Of a stretch of DNA of 64,000 nucleotides, positions 1 to 8,377 are shown piece by piece (position 1 is the stretch's first letter; every line of letters begins with the position of its first letter). The notes beneath the pieces are model-generated. The model saw nothing but the letters and a program-made list of their open reading frames with translations, was not told where the DNA came from and ran no database searches. The position numbers were made by a program, and so were the translations under genes. Source of the stretch: Prosthecobacter sp. (GTDB lineage Bacteria; Verrucomicrobiota; Verrucomicrobiia; Verrucomicrobiales; Verrucomicrobiaceae); NCBI GenBank assembly GCA_021733925.1, contig JAIPJY010000009.1, forward strand, positions 62,001 through 126,000. The letters are read 5' to 3'.

Positions 1-2
1 GC

Positions 3-188
3 ATCATTGGCCTCATCCTCCTCATCCCCCTCGGCATCCTCCTCTACCGCAATCAAGACCGCCTGTTTGGACGTTCCAGTGACACCCCCAGCGAATCCAG
101 CGGTAGCCTCACTTATGGCCTCGCCCAAACCTGGCTCGTCTACGTCGGCCTCATCCACCTCGCCCTCTGGCTCACCTTCGGCCTCTAA
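3..188 (+). CDS. C-terminal end of a membrane protein (5' truncated)
   Basis: An open frame enters from the left edge and stops with TAA at 186-188. The visible 61 residues hold a hydrophobic stretch (IIGLILLIPLGILLY), a polar serine-rich loop, and a second hydrophobic stretch near the end (TWLVYVGLIHLALWLTFGL). This is the pattern of a two-helix hairpin at the end of an integral membrane protein. The start and most of the gene lie outside the window, so no family can be assigned. It converges on accD, which ends 50 bp further on. Confidence 0.55.
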   Translation: MIGLILLIPLGILLYRNQDRLFGRSSDTPSESSGSLTYGLAQTWLVYVGLIHLALWLTFGL

Positions 189-238
189 AAAGTTGCCCAG
201 TTGCGCCGCAACTGGTCCCCTTCTTCCTTCTTAATTTC

Positions 239-1075
239 TCACTTCGCCCCGCCCATATACCGCAACACCCTGGCCAGCGTCGAACGCATGTCCTTGCGGT
301 CCACGATCATGTCCACCAGCCCATGCTTCATCATGAATTCCGCAGTCTGGAATCCAGGCGGGAGATCCGCATGCGTCGTTTCCTTCACTACACGCGGACC
401 GGCAAACCCAATCATGCACTTCGGCTCGGCAATGATGAGATCTCCCAGCGTGGCGAAACTCGCGGTGACACCACCCGTCGTCGGATGCGTGAGTACAGAA
501 ATATAAGGCAGGCGAGCCTCGGAATGGCGGGCCAGCGCTCCGCTCGTCTTCGCCATCTGCATCAGGCTCAGAATTCCCTCATGCATGCGAGCACCGCCGG
601 AGGCGGAAAAGACGATGACCGGCTTGCGCTCCGCCGTGGCAGCTTCGATGGCACGGGTGATTTTTTCACCCACCACGCTGCCCATGCTGGCACCAAGGAA
701 GCGGAAATCCATGATCGCCACCAAAACGGGAATCCCCTCAATCACGGCACGCCCGGTGACGACCGCCTCGGTCAGCCCGGTCTTGGCCTGGTACGCCTTC
801 ACCTTGTCCAGATAGCCTTTGAAGCCGAGGGCGTTCACGGAATCGAGACTCTTGTCCATTTCCACAAAGCTGCCTTCGTCCACCAGACTGGCGATGCGCT
901 CTTCTGAAGCGATGGTGAAATGGTAGCCGCAGCTCGTGCAGACACGGAGGTTTTTGGCCAGCGCCTGCTCAAAGAGGCTCTCATTGCACGAAGGGCACTT
1001 CGTCCAAAGGCCTTCCGGCATGTCGCGCTTCTTTTCGCCTAAATCGTCAACGTTGCGTTTTTTGAAAAATCCCAT
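239..1075 (-). CDS. accD: Acetyl-CoA carboxylase carboxyltransferase, beta subunit
   Basis: This is the beta chain of the carboxyltransferase half of acetyl-CoA carboxylase, which makes malonyl-CoA for fatty acid synthesis. At 278 residues it has normal AccD length. The N-terminal four-cysteine zinc ribbon is visible (C27, C30, C46, C49, in CPSC and CTSCGYH). The crotonase-fold core follows, with the family blocks VVGEKI, FSASGGARMHEGILSLMQM and GGVTASFA, the last shaping the oxyanion hole for CoA. The ATG start gives the typical N-terminus MGFFKK. The alpha subunit, accA, is not in the window. Confidence 0.96.
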   Translation of the reverse strand: MGFFKKRNVDDLGEKKRDMPEGLWTKCPSCNESLFEQALAKNLRVCTSCGYHFTIASEERIASLVDEGSFVEMDKSLDSVNALGFKGYLDKVKAYQAKTGLTEAVVTGRAVIEGIPVLVAIMDFRFLGASMGSVVGEKITRAIEAATAERKPVIVFSASGGARMHEGILSLMQMAKTSGALARHSEARLPYISVLTHPTTGGVTASFATLGDLIIAEPKCMIGFAGPRVVKETTHADLPPGFQTAEFMMKHGLVDMIVDRKDMRSTLARVLRYMGGAK

Positions 1076-1218
1076 GGTAGGTCAGTCGGTATGGCATCCG
1101 GCATCATCAGGCCTGCTGGTGCGCCTCCTCGATTTGCATGTCGCAGGAGTTGCAGGGAGGAAATTCCACCCGGCGTTCACACTGTCAGGCCCGGCCAAAG
1201 TCGGACGCGAGGGCGATC

Positions 1219-2001
1219 CTAGCCGCGTGTTGTGGTGATGACCACCACTTTTTCTGCTCCACCCTCCCTCCGCAAAACCCGGGCGCACTCGCTCGTCGTC
1301 GCCCCCGTGGTGAAAACATCGTCCACCAGCAGGATGCGCCGCCCCTGAAGGTTGATCCGGGACTGCCAGCGCCTCGGCTGCCGCACGGCAAACGCCCCGC
1401 GCAGATTCTTCAGCCGCTCCTCACGGTGCAACCCCGCCTGCGAATCCGTCTCCCGCGTCCGCAGCAGCGCTTTCGCGGCGGGAATCCCCGTCAAACGCGA
1501 CAGCCGCTGGCACAGCTCCCAGCTTTGATTGAACTCCCGGTCCACTTCCCGGCTGCGATGCAGCGGCACCGGCACCAGCAGCCACTCCGCCAGATTTTCC
1601 CGCGCCAGCCGGGGCTCCTCCAAAACACGCAGCATCAGGGAGGCCAGCGCCCCGCGCAGCTGCAGCCGACGCTCATACTTGAACTGGTGAATCAGCTCCC
1701 GCATCACCCCCTCCGCATGGCAGGCCGCCACGGCAAACTCAAACTCCAGCCGCCGTCCGCTGCAGTTCGCACAGCGGAACTCGTGCGTCAGCGCCCCCTC
1801 ATAGACTTCGCCACATACCATGCAGTAAGGTGCCTCCACCAGCGGCAGCACATCGGCACACACCCGGCAAAAGCAGCCGTCTTCCACCGGCTCCTTGCAC
1901 ACGCAGCACAGCGGCGGATACACCAGGTCCACCCACGCACGCCACACGGGTCGCAGCAGCCGCTGCACACGCGATGGATCTAAAGGACCGGGATAAGACA
2001 T
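1219..2001 (-). CDS. ComF-family phosphoribosyltransferase-like protein
   Basis: The 260-residue product has an N-terminal cysteine-rich zinc-binding region (CCVC, CFCRVC, CMVC and CANC pairs in roughly residues 30-85). A type I phosphoribosyltransferase fold follows, with the PRPP loop RILLVDDVFTTGATTSEC near the C-terminus. This is the architecture of ComF (competence protein F, DprA/ComFA partner) and of GntX/YhgH-type proteins. The ATG at 2001 (MSYPGPLDPSR) is chosen because longer readings would run through the divergent purT promoter region into purT itself. No other competence gene is adjacent, so a role in DNA uptake is only suggested. Confidence 0.88.
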   Translation of the reverse strand: MSYPGPLDPSRVQRLLRPVWRAWVDLVYPPLCCVCKEPVEDGCFCRVCADVLPLVEAPYCMVCGEVYEGALTHEFRCANCSGRRLEFEFAVAACHAEGVMRELIHQFKYERRLQLRGALASLMLRVLEEPRLARENLAEWLLVPVPLHRSREVDREFNQSWELCQRLSRLTGIPAAKALLRTRETDSQAGLHREERLKNLRGAFAVRQPRRWQSRINLQGRRILLVDDVFTTGATTSECARVLRREGGAEKVVVITTTRG

Positions 2002-2138
2002 GAGGCTGCACGGATTGCTCGACACGAATGCAGAGAAAACACCGCAAACAACTGCAATCTCCCCATCCCCAAGTATCATTGTCTCATTGTCTGACTGTCC
2101 CCTCTTGATGCCAGCCAACTGCAAGCCTAAATGCACAC

Positions 2139-3320
2139 ATGGCACGCATCGGCACCCCTCTTTCCTCCTCCGCAACCAAAGTCATGCTGCTCGGCTCCGG
2201 CGAGCTCGGCAAAGAAGTCGTCATCGAACTCCAGCGCCTCGGCTGCGAAGTCATCGCCGTAGATCGCTACGCCAATGCGCCCGCCATGCAGGTCGCGCAC
2301 CGCAGTCACATCATCTCCATGCTCGATGGCGAAGCCCTGCGCCGCCTCGTGGAGGTTGAAAAACCCGACTGCATCGTCCCGGAAATCGAGGCCATCGCCA
2401 CCGACACCCTTCTCGAACTCGAAAACGAAGGCTTCCGCGTCGTCCCCACCGCCCGTGCCGCCAAGCTCACCATGAACCGCGAAGGCATCCGCCGCCTCGC
2501 CGCCGAAGAGCTCGGCCTCAAAACCTCCCCTTACGTCTTTGCCTCCACCGAGGAGGAATTCCGCGCCGCCATTGAAAAAATCGGCATGCCCTGCGTCGTG
2601 AAGCCCATCATGAGCAGCTCTGGCAAGGGCCAGAGTGTCGTCAAAACCGAGTCCGACATCGCCCACTCCTGGAAATACGCCCAGGAAGGCGGCCGCGCCG
2701 GCAAGGGCAAGGTCATCGTCGAAGGCTTCGTCGATTTCGACTACGAGATCACCATGCTCACCGTCCGTCACGCAGGCGGCACCTCCTTCTGCGCCCCCGT
2801 CGGCCACACCCAGATCAAAGGCGACTACCGCGAGTCCTGGCAGCCCCACCCCATGTCCAAAAAAGCCCTCGAGGCCGCCGAACACATGGCCGGAGCCATC
2901 ACCGAAGCCCTCGGCGGTCGCGGCCTCTTCGGCGTCGAGATGTTCATCAAAGGCGACGACGTCATCTTCAGCGAAGTCTCCCCCCGCCCGCACGACACCG
3001 GCCTCGTCACCCTCATCTCCCAGGATCTGAGCGAGTTCGCCCTCCACGTCCGCGCCATCCTCGGCCTGCCCATCCCCAACATCCACCAGCACGGCCCCAG
3101 TGCCAGCTGCGCCGTGCTCGTCGAAGGCGAATCCGCCAAAGTTCAGTTCGGTGCTCTCGATCACGTCCTCGCCGAGCCCGACACCCAGGTCCGCCTCTTC
3201 GGCAAACCCAGTGTCAGCGGCCAGCGCCGCATGGCCGTCACCCTCGCCCGCGCCGAAAACATCAACGAAGCCCGCGCCAAAGCCCACCGCGCCGCCAAGG
3301 CGATGGAAATAAGGCTGTAA
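2139..3320 (+). CDS. purT: Formate-dependent phosphoribosylglycinamide formyltransferase
   Basis: PurT uses ATP and formate to formylate GAR in de novo purine synthesis. It is an ATP-grasp enzyme of 393 residues, the normal length. The N-terminal block [20 protein letters not shown] and the segments [18 protein letters not shown] and [16 protein letters not shown] are closely PurT-like and distinguish it from PurK. The last 60 bp (3261-3320, from INEARAKAH to the stop) are repeated at 4054-4113 beyond the toxin-antitoxin cassette, so the present 3' end may have arrived with that cassette. The encoded C-terminus (AKAMEIRL) is the same in both copies. Confidence 0.96.
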   Translation: MARIGTPLSSSATKVMLLGSGELGKEVVIELQRLGCEVIAVDRYANAPAMQVAHRSHIISMLDGEALRRLVEVEKPDCIVPEIEAIATDTLLELENEGFRVVPTARAAKLTMNREGIRRLAAEELGLKTSPYVFASTEEEFRAAIEKIGMPCVVKPIMSSSGKGQSVVKTESDIAHSWKYAQEGGRAGKGKVIVEGFVDFDYEITMLTVRHAGGTSFCAPVGHTQIKGDYRESWQPHPMSKKALEAAEHMAGAITEALGGRGLFGVEMFIKGDDVIFSEVSPRPHDTGLVTLISQDLSEFALHVRAILGLPIPNIHQHGPSASCAVLVEGESAKVQFGALDHVLAEPDTQVRLFGKPSVSGQRRMAVTLARAENINEARAKAHRAAKAMEIRL

Positions 3321-3468
3321 GCCCACCATTAGAGTTACAAGGGCGGCCTGTTTCTCATGGGAACCACGTTGTGCGCCATGCTAACCGTGGAGTGTTTCCT
3401 CGAAGACTCCTGCGTCCCGATTGGAAAAACCGGGTGCATTTTTGCCGACTTCTGGCTACGTTCGCCCC

Positions 3469-3666
3469 ATGAGCGCGATTGAAATCATCGAACTGATCAA
3501 GACGTTGCCCCGCGCTGATCAAGCGCAGGTAAAGGCCTTCCTTCGTGAACTGCCTGATGCGGAAACGCCCATCGGCCCGGCGGTCATGGATCCTGAAAAA
3601 GCCCGCCAGATCAGCCAGCGTATCTTCGCCGAGAATCGCGAACTGTTCACCAAGCTCGCCCAATGA
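3469..3666 (+). CDS. Small antitoxin partner of the Doc-type toxin
   Basis: This 65-residue protein starts MSAIEIIELIKTLPRADQ and ends just inside the toxin gene, which starts at 3663 (4-bp ATGA overlap). That arrangement is typical of type II toxin-antitoxin pairs with translational coupling. The N-terminal part (EIIELIKTLPRADQAQVKAFL) reads as two short helices of the kind seen in small antitoxins paired with Fic/Doc toxins. The C-terminal part (EKARQISQRIFAENRELFTKLAQ) could wrap the toxin. I did not recognise a Phd DNA-binding signature. In-frame upstream starts exist, but the ATG at 3469 gives the best-looking product. Function is inferred from context. Confidence 0.7.
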   Translation: MSAIEIIELIKTLPRADQAQVKAFLRELPDAETPIGPAVMDPEKARQISQRIFAENRELFTKLAQ

Positions 3667-4049
3667 GCCCCATGCCGGTCTTCCTCACCCGGGAAGTCAT
3701 CGACAACATCCATGCCGACTCCCTTGCCCTCTTCGGCGGCATTGCCGGAGTTCGTGACGAGGGCCTGATCGAGTCTGCGCTCGGCTCGGCGCAAAACGCC
3801 TGGTTTTACGGCCGGGGCGATCTCTTTGAGGTGGCCGCAGCCTATGCCTTTCACCTCTCCCAAGCCCAGGCGTTCATCGACGGCAACAAGCGCACCGGCA
3901 TTGCCGCCGCCCTCATCTTTCTTGAATACAATGGCGTCCCCAGCCGCGTCGATGATGGCACCCTCTATGACGCCATGATCGGCATCGCCGAGCGTCGGTT
4001 GAACAAACCACAGCTCGCCGCCGTGCTGGAGGCTTTTCTGCAACGCTAA
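3663..4049 (+). CDS. doc: Death-on-curing (Doc/Fic family) toxin
   Basis: The 128-residue length and the core AFIDGNKRTGIAAALIFLEYNG place this in the Doc branch of the Fic fold. Doc of phage P1 phosphorylates EF-Tu. The canonical loop is H-x-F-x-D-x-N-K-R; here the loop is intact from F71 through D73, N75, K76 and R77, but the position of the catalytic histidine is Q69 (codon CAG). Subfamilies with Gln there may exist, so activity is uncertain. The gene overlaps its antitoxin by 4 bp and is followed within 5 bp by a copy of the purT 3' end, which makes the pair look like an inserted cassette. Confidence 0.86.
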   Translation: MSPMPVFLTREVIDNIHADSLALFGGIAGVRDEGLIESALGSAQNAWFYGRGDLFEVAAAYAFHLSQAQAFIDGNKRTGIAAALIFLEYNGVPSRVDDGTLYDAMIGIAERRLNKPQLAAVLEAFLQR

Positions 4050-4053
4050 GACC

Positions 4054-4113
4054 ATCAACGAAGCCCGCGCCAAAGCCCACCGTGCCGCCAAGGCGATGGA
4101 GATTCGGCTGTAA
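4054..4113 (+). repeat. Remnant duplicate of the purT 3' end flanking the toxin-antitoxin cassette
   Basis: This 60-bp stretch matches purT 3261-3320 at 56 of 60 positions, starting at atcaacgaagcccgcgcc and ending with the TAA stop. All four differences are synonymous (CGC/CGT, GAA/GAG, ATA/ATT, AGG/CGG), so both copies encode the same 19-residue purT C-terminus. The stop of this copy lies 1 bp from the stop of the convergent glycosyltransferase gene, which suggests it marks the ancestral purT end. The DNA between the copies (3321-4053) holds only the toxin-antitoxin pair and a leader of about 150 bp. Confidence 0.9.
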
Positions 4114-4114
4114 T

Positions 4115-5416
4115 TCACCCGGCTTTGGCGCGCTTCTCATGAAGTGACGCGAGCAACGAAAACAAACTCGCCGCACTTCGGTCCCACGAGAAATCTGCCT
4201 GCGCCCGCTCCCGGCCCTTTTCCGCCAGAGCTCGGCGCAAATCCGCATCCTCTAGCAGAAGCAGCACCGCCTTCGCAAAGGCCGCTGCATCATCCGCAAT
4301 CAACAAATCCACCCCAGGCTCCAAGGACAGCCCTTCGGCACCGATGCGGGTGCTCACAATGGGCAGACCTGCGGACAGGCTCTCCATGATTTTCAGCCGC
4401 ACCCCGCTGCCCGCCCGCAGGGGTACCACGAGCATCATGCATTCCCGCAGCAGAGGCAGCACCTCCTCCACTGTGCCAGTCACCTCAATGCCTTCACTTT
4501 TCTCCGCCAGCCGCCGCAAGGCTCCAGGTGGGTCGCGGCCAATCACTCTCAGCCTCACATCCGGCCGGGTCTCCCGCACGATCGGCAGGACCTTGTCGAT
4601 GAACCAGAAGGCGGCGTCAGCATTCGGCTGGTAGTTCATGCCACCGACAAAGGCAATGATGGGCGATTCCGCATTCTCAAGAACTGCAGCGGGTATCCCC
4701 GTTTCATCCAAAGTGGCACCAATGGGCACGTTCGCCATGGGCTGGGTCAGCCCATAAACCTGACGCATATGCTGCGCATCCATTTCGGAGATGGCGGTGA
4801 CACCATCAAACAGCCGGCAGAGCTCAGGCTCGCGATGCCGAAACCGCCGGGCCATTTCATGGTAAAACAGAAAAGTGACCGGGTTGCGCTGCAACCCCGC
4901 CACCCGCCTCCACATCACCGACTCAACCGTGTGCTGGATCAAGACCGCAGGAATGATGCGCGCCCCTTCCCACCCTTCAAACGAAAGCGAAATGCTGAGC
5001 CCGTCCGCAACGACCACGTCAAACCGGCCGCTTTGCGTCAGCTCCTGAATTCTCCGGTCAAAGTCAGCATTGCGAAACAAGGTAAGCGCCAAGGGCTCAC
5101 GCGAGGCAAAAAGATTGCGCACAATGGGCCACAAATAGGAAAAGAACCGGCGGGGCGACCATTCCGGCATCGTGTTTTTAGAACCCACGTACTCAGTCAC
5201 ATGCCCATACGGCGAAACTTCGAGCACCCCCGAAGGCTTGTCCATGCGCGACTCCAGCACATGCACATGACAAAACTTCATCAAATTCATGATGAGGTGA
5301 TATGAATAGATCCGCCCTCCATGATGCAGCGGCAGGCAGCCACCGAGTCGGAGCCATAACACCCGCAATGGAGGATGAGCGCCTGTGGTTTCAGGAGACG
5401 GTAGCGGGAAGCTCAT
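4115..5416 (-). CDS. Glycosyltransferase family 4 (group 1) protein
   Basis: The 433-residue product has a GT-B layout. It has an N-terminal acceptor domain starting LRVLWLRLGGCLPLHHGGR and a C-terminal nucleotide-sugar domain with FVGGMNYQPNADAAFWF, then VTGTVEEVLPLLRECMM and the donor-site motif GSGVRLKIMESLSAGLPIV. It should transfer a sugar from an activated donor to a polysaccharide or lipid acceptor in the cytoplasm. The substrate cannot be told. The ATG at 5416 overlaps the stop of the upstream methyltransferase by 4 bp (ATGA), so the two are probably translated together and act in the same glycan pathway. Confidence 0.87.
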   Translation of the reverse strand: MSFPLPSPETTGAHPPLRVLWLRLGGCLPLHHGGRIYSYHLIMNLMKFCHVHVLESRMDKPSGVLEVSPYGHVTEYVGSKNTMPEWSPRRFFSYLWPIVRNLFASREPLALTLFRNADFDRRIQELTQSGRFDVVVADGLSISLSFEGWEGARIIPAVLIQHTVESVMWRRVAGLQRNPVTFLFYHEMARRFRHREPELCRLFDGVTAISEMDAQHMRQVYGLTQPMANVPIGATLDETGIPAAVLENAESPIIAFVGGMNYQPNADAAFWFIDKVLPIVRETRPDVRLRVIGRDPPGALRRLAEKSEGIEVTGTVEEVLPLLRECMMLVVPLRAGSGVRLKIMESLSAGLPIVSTRIGAEGLSLEPGVDLLIADDAAAFAKAVLLLLEDADLRRALAEKGRERAQADFSWDRSAASLFSLLASLHEKRAKAG

Positions 5417-6072
5417 GCTGGTTGTTTCGTGAGCTCGAATGCGTACCCCACCGCAATGTATTTCAGGTAAAAGAACCATCGAAACCTGGCCACAATGGCG
5501 TCGTCAAAGTAGATCCGGCTCAGGCACTCCAGCTTCAGCCAGGTCGCTGCCGCAGCAGTTCGGTAATCGGACAATGTATGCTTGAAACCGTCCGTCACAT
5601 AGTTGCCGAATTTCCTGATTTTTCGGGTCTTCCGAAACCAATGATCTGTCCGGAGGTCGGTGATGATGATTCTTCCCCCCGGACGTGTCAGCCGGGACAT
5701 CTCCTTCATCGCCGGGAGCAGGTCGGGCACGTGACTGAGAACAAGACTGCACAGCACCAGATCAAAAGGTTCCTCCAGCGGGACAGCCCCCAGTTCGGCA
5801 TTGAGGAACGTTATTTCCAGCCCTTTGGAATTGCTGCGTGCCACCGCCAGCATTTCATCCGAAAAATCAACGCCCGTCACCTGGGCTCCAGCCTTGGCCA
5901 GCAGGATCGCATGGCGTCCAGTTCCACAGCCAAGATCCAGAACTTTTTTTCCCGCCACCTCCCCAAGGATGCCAGCCAGGACCTTGCTCTCCGCCTCGAT
6001 CAAAGGGTTGGAAGGGTCATCATAAGTAGCGGCCCATTCCTGATATAATTTGCGTGCTGGAAGGTAGGTCAT
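5413..6072 (-). CDS. Class I SAM-dependent methyltransferase
   Basis: The 219-residue protein carries the SAM-binding motif I VLDLGCGTGRHAILLAKAG followed by the acidic residue at the end of strand 2 (VTGVDFS). The motif around FDLVLCSLVLSHVPD and the post-motif RLTRPGGRIIITDLR are typical of small-molecule methyltransferases of the UbiE/BioC-like group. It overlaps the following glycosyltransferase by 4 bp. The target is unknown; a sugar or lipid intermediate of the same pathway is an inference from the coupling. Confidence 0.88.
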   Translation of the reverse strand: MTYLPARKLYQEWAATYDDPSNPLIEAESKVLAGILGEVAGKKVLDLGCGTGRHAILLAKAGAQVTGVDFSDEMLAVARSNSKGLEITFLNAELGAVPLEEPFDLVLCSLVLSHVPDLLPAMKEMSRLTRPGGRIIITDLRTDHWFRKTRKIRKFGNYVTDGFKHTLSDYRTAAAATWLKLECLSRIYFDDAIVARFRWFFYLKYIAVGYAFELTKQPA

Positions 6073-6144
6073 CGCTATAAACAGAGCCTTTTGATCGAAA
6101 GGTCATTAAGGCAGGCGAGTAAAATAGGCAGTTACTTTATAAAG

Positions 6145-7074
6145 TCACCAAGACTCTTGATGTGGCGGGGCAAGCATCGCGTCAATTCTTCCAGCATCGA
6201 CCTTGCCAGCATGCAATTTCTTGGCTTCGGCAGCCTCAGCCCGAACATCCAGATCCGGGCTGCTGACCCGGCTGTCCGTCCCCAAATACACGGGAATCCC
6301 AGCGTTCAGAAAAGCCTCCAGCCGCATCCTGCCACAGGAGAGCAGCGCGTTGGAACGCGGGCAATGCACCACCGCACACCGGGTGCGGGCAAGGGTTTCG
6401 ATCTCCTGGTCATCGACCTGCACCGCATGCACCAGCAGCGGCCGTGCATCCAGCACCCCCAAAGCCTCAAGATAGGGGACCGGCCTCAGTCCGGGCCCAC
6501 TCTTCGGCAGCATGCGCAAAGATCGGCCGATCTGTGTCTTCATCCAGCCGAGCTCCCTCACACGCCCCGTGAGCAGCAATTCCGTCTCCGCAGGAGACTC
6601 GGCCACATGGATGCATAGTGGCACCTTGTTTTCCCGGCACCACGCCGCGCCCTCACCCAGCAAATCGGGATGGCAGGACCAGGGCGAATGCAATGACAGC
6701 CCGACGCGCATCGGCGCATCTGCATGACTGCGGCGCAGCTCCACGATCCTGCGCATGGCCTCCTTCATCCGTGCCAGTGCGCGCTCCCTTTTCTGTCCCA
6801 TCACTTCAAAATACACACATCCCTGCAACCCCGAATGCAGCAGGGGCTCCACACTCACCCAGCTGTTCGTGATGTCATGCACATGCGAAATGCCGCACGC
6901 ACGCAGGGCATTAATGCCGAGCGCGACAGCCGCCCGGTAATCGTCTGGCTTGCGCCCTCGCAGACTCATGATCAACCGGCTCATCCACGCTGGAAAGCTC
7001 GTAGGTGATTGCGGACACACCCGGCCCAGATCGCTCAATTCAAGGTGCGTGTGGGCATTGCAGAGTTCACTCAT
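6145..7074 (-). CDS. Amidohydrolase-superfamily deaminase/hydrolase
   Basis: The 309-residue product has the metal-binding HxH near its start (NAHTHLEL, H8 and H10). It also has a further histidine in CIHVAESPAET, another in LLVHAVQVDD, and the metal/catalytic aspartate in YLGTDSRVSS. The segment HCPRSNALL is characteristic of the ATZ/TRZ branch, which includes aminodeoxyfutalosine deaminase (MqnX) of the futalosine menaquinone route, guanine deaminase and others. No menaquinone gene is adjacent, so the substrate stays open. The ATG at 7074 is preferred over an upstream in-frame start because the family begins just before HTH. It is somewhat shorter than typical ATZ/TRZ members. Confidence 0.82.
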   Translation of the reverse strand: MSELCNAHTHLELSDLGRVCPQSPTSFPAWMSRLIMSLRGRKPDDYRAAVALGINALRACGISHVHDITNSWVSVEPLLHSGLQGCVYFEVMGQKRERALARMKEAMRRIVELRRSHADAPMRVGLSLHSPWSCHPDLLGEGAAWCRENKVPLCIHVAESPAETELLLTGRVRELGWMKTQIGRSLRMLPKSGPGLRPVPYLEALGVLDARPLLVHAVQVDDQEIETLARTRCAVVHCPRSNALLSCGRMRLEAFLNAGIPVYLGTDSRVSSPDLDVRAEAAEAKKLHAGKVDAGRIDAMLAPPHQESW

Positions 7075-7203
7075 GGCTCGCTTTATCCAGCCTCCGGAGA
7101 CTTGAAACAACCCTTGATTTTCAGGCTTGCGCCCCAAGCAAAATGCCGCCGAGGCACAAAATCGTGATTGCATCCTACGTGCGAGTCATGTTATCACCTC
7201 CAA

Positions 7204-8046
7204 ATGCCTCCTAGTGCTCATCTGAGCCATCTCATCAAATTGCTCGACGACGACTCCGAAGTCGTACGTCACGCAGTTCGGCAGGAGCTCAACGGCATGC
7301 GTCGCGATCTGCCGCAGCACATTGAGACCTTGGAGACTCCCCTCTCTGTCGACGAGGAGAAGCTCGTGGCAGAAATGCTCGAACCTGCACGCCGCACCGA
7401 ACTCGAAGAAACCTGGATGCGCTGGCGCTGGATGGAAGGTCCGGACGCGCAGCTTGAAGAGGGGCTGAGCCAGCTTTCCGCCTACCTGAACGGCTGGAAA
7501 TCTCAGTCCGCCGATCTGGCAAAACGTCTGGATGCACTGACCGAAGAAGCCTTCGCCGAAAAAGGCCGCATGGATGCCCATGAGCTGGCCCAGTGGCTCT
7601 TTGCCTCCAACAACGGCGTCACCCGTTTCCGTGGCAACAGCAAGGACTACTACTCCCCGGAAAACAGCAACCTGTTCTGGGTGCTGGACACCGGCCTCGG
7701 CAATCCCATCAGCCTCTGCTGCCTCTACCGTCTGCTGGGTCATCGCTTCGGCCTCGAAATCGAAGGCTGCAATTTCCCGGGCCATTTCCTCTCCCGCGTC
7801 AAATACCGCGACAAGACCTGGCTGGTCGACTGTTTCAATCGCGGACGCTTCATGCTGGCCGCCGACGTGGCCAAACACCACCCGGCCGCAAACCCCGGCA
7901 TGGAAGACCTCATCCACGAGCCCGCCACCGCCGAAGCCACGCTGCTGCGCATCCTCCGCAATCTCGACGAAGCCTACGAACGCCTCGTCATGCTCCCCGA
8001 ACGCCAGTTCATGCGCCGCTTGGCCGTGAAGCTGATGGAGGATTAG
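7204..8046 (+). CDS. SirB1/transglutaminase-like protein
   Basis: The 280-residue protein has an alpha-helical N-terminal half and a transglutaminase-like core. The core contains a cysteine in NPISLCCLYRLLGHRFG, a histidine in GCNFPGHFLSRV, and an aspartate in TWLVDCFNRG, the order expected for the Cys-His-Asp triad. This is the Transglut_core2/SirB1 family, whose biochemical role is poorly defined. The ATG at 7204 is used because the in-frame extension upstream is cysteine-rich and unlike the family. Its TAG stop lies inside the left copy of a candidate 6-bp target duplication of the inverted-repeat element that follows. Confidence 0.85.
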   Translation: MPPSAHLSHLIKLLDDDSEVVRHAVRQELNGMRRDLPQHIETLETPLSVDEEKLVAEMLEPARRTELEETWMRWRWMEGPDAQLEEGLSQLSAYLNGWKSQSADLAKRLDALTEEAFAEKGRMDAHELAQWLFASNNGVTRFRGNSKDYYSPENSNLFWVLDTGLGNPISLCCLYRLLGHRFGLEIEGCNFPGHFLSRVKYRDKTWLVDCFNRGRFMLAADVAKHHPAANPGMEDLIHEPATAEATLLRILRNLDEAYERLVMLPERQFMRRLAVKLMED

Positions 8047-8372
8047 TTCTAGTTTGGTAAGTCATCAGAGGGGGCATACAATCCTTCGGGAGCTTTCCTG
8101 CGGCATCACATCTTATTCCGTGGAATATTCTTAGCAGGTTGCCGCTGTCTTCCGCCATCACACTCCGCTTGACCCCAGTCCCAACGGGACTGCGCATCAT
8201 AGCGAAGGGGTGCCGAGCCTCAGCGAGGCTCCCCTGGTACCAGACGTCATCACCGGAAAGCAAACCCAGCGCCTTCGCCACATAACACGCCCGCCAGCAG
8301 CGTTTGCAAGAAGCACCGCCGTGCTCAGAGCGCTCCGTTAGCCCCCCGATGACTTACCAAAGTTGAATTAGT
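8042..8372. mobile_element. MITE-like inverted-repeat element with candidate target duplication
   Basis: The ends are inverted repeats with a perfect 14-bp core, tttggtaagtcatc at 8053-8066 and its complement at 8348-8361. Partial pairing extends on both sides (a G-rich run inside, tag/gtt outside). The hexamer attagt occurs immediately outside both ends (8042-8047 and 8367-8372), as a target-site duplication would. The interior of about 280 bp has a hairpin-rich GC stretch (for example gcctc-agc-gaggc near 8217) and no credible gene. It lies between convergent genes. A decayed bidirectional terminator is an alternative. Confidence 0.55.
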
Positions 8373-8377
8373 CCAGT

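Noticed and set aside
2127-3329. A 400-residue Gly/Asp/Phe-rich minus-strand frame opposite purT
   Set aside because: It is the reverse frame of a high-GC gene. PurT on the plus strand has clear family motifs over its full length.
8009-8281. A 90-residue minus-strand frame between the SirB1 gene and mtnP
   Set aside because: It lies inside the inverted-repeat element and crosses the end of the SirB1 gene; the sequence is repeat-derived.
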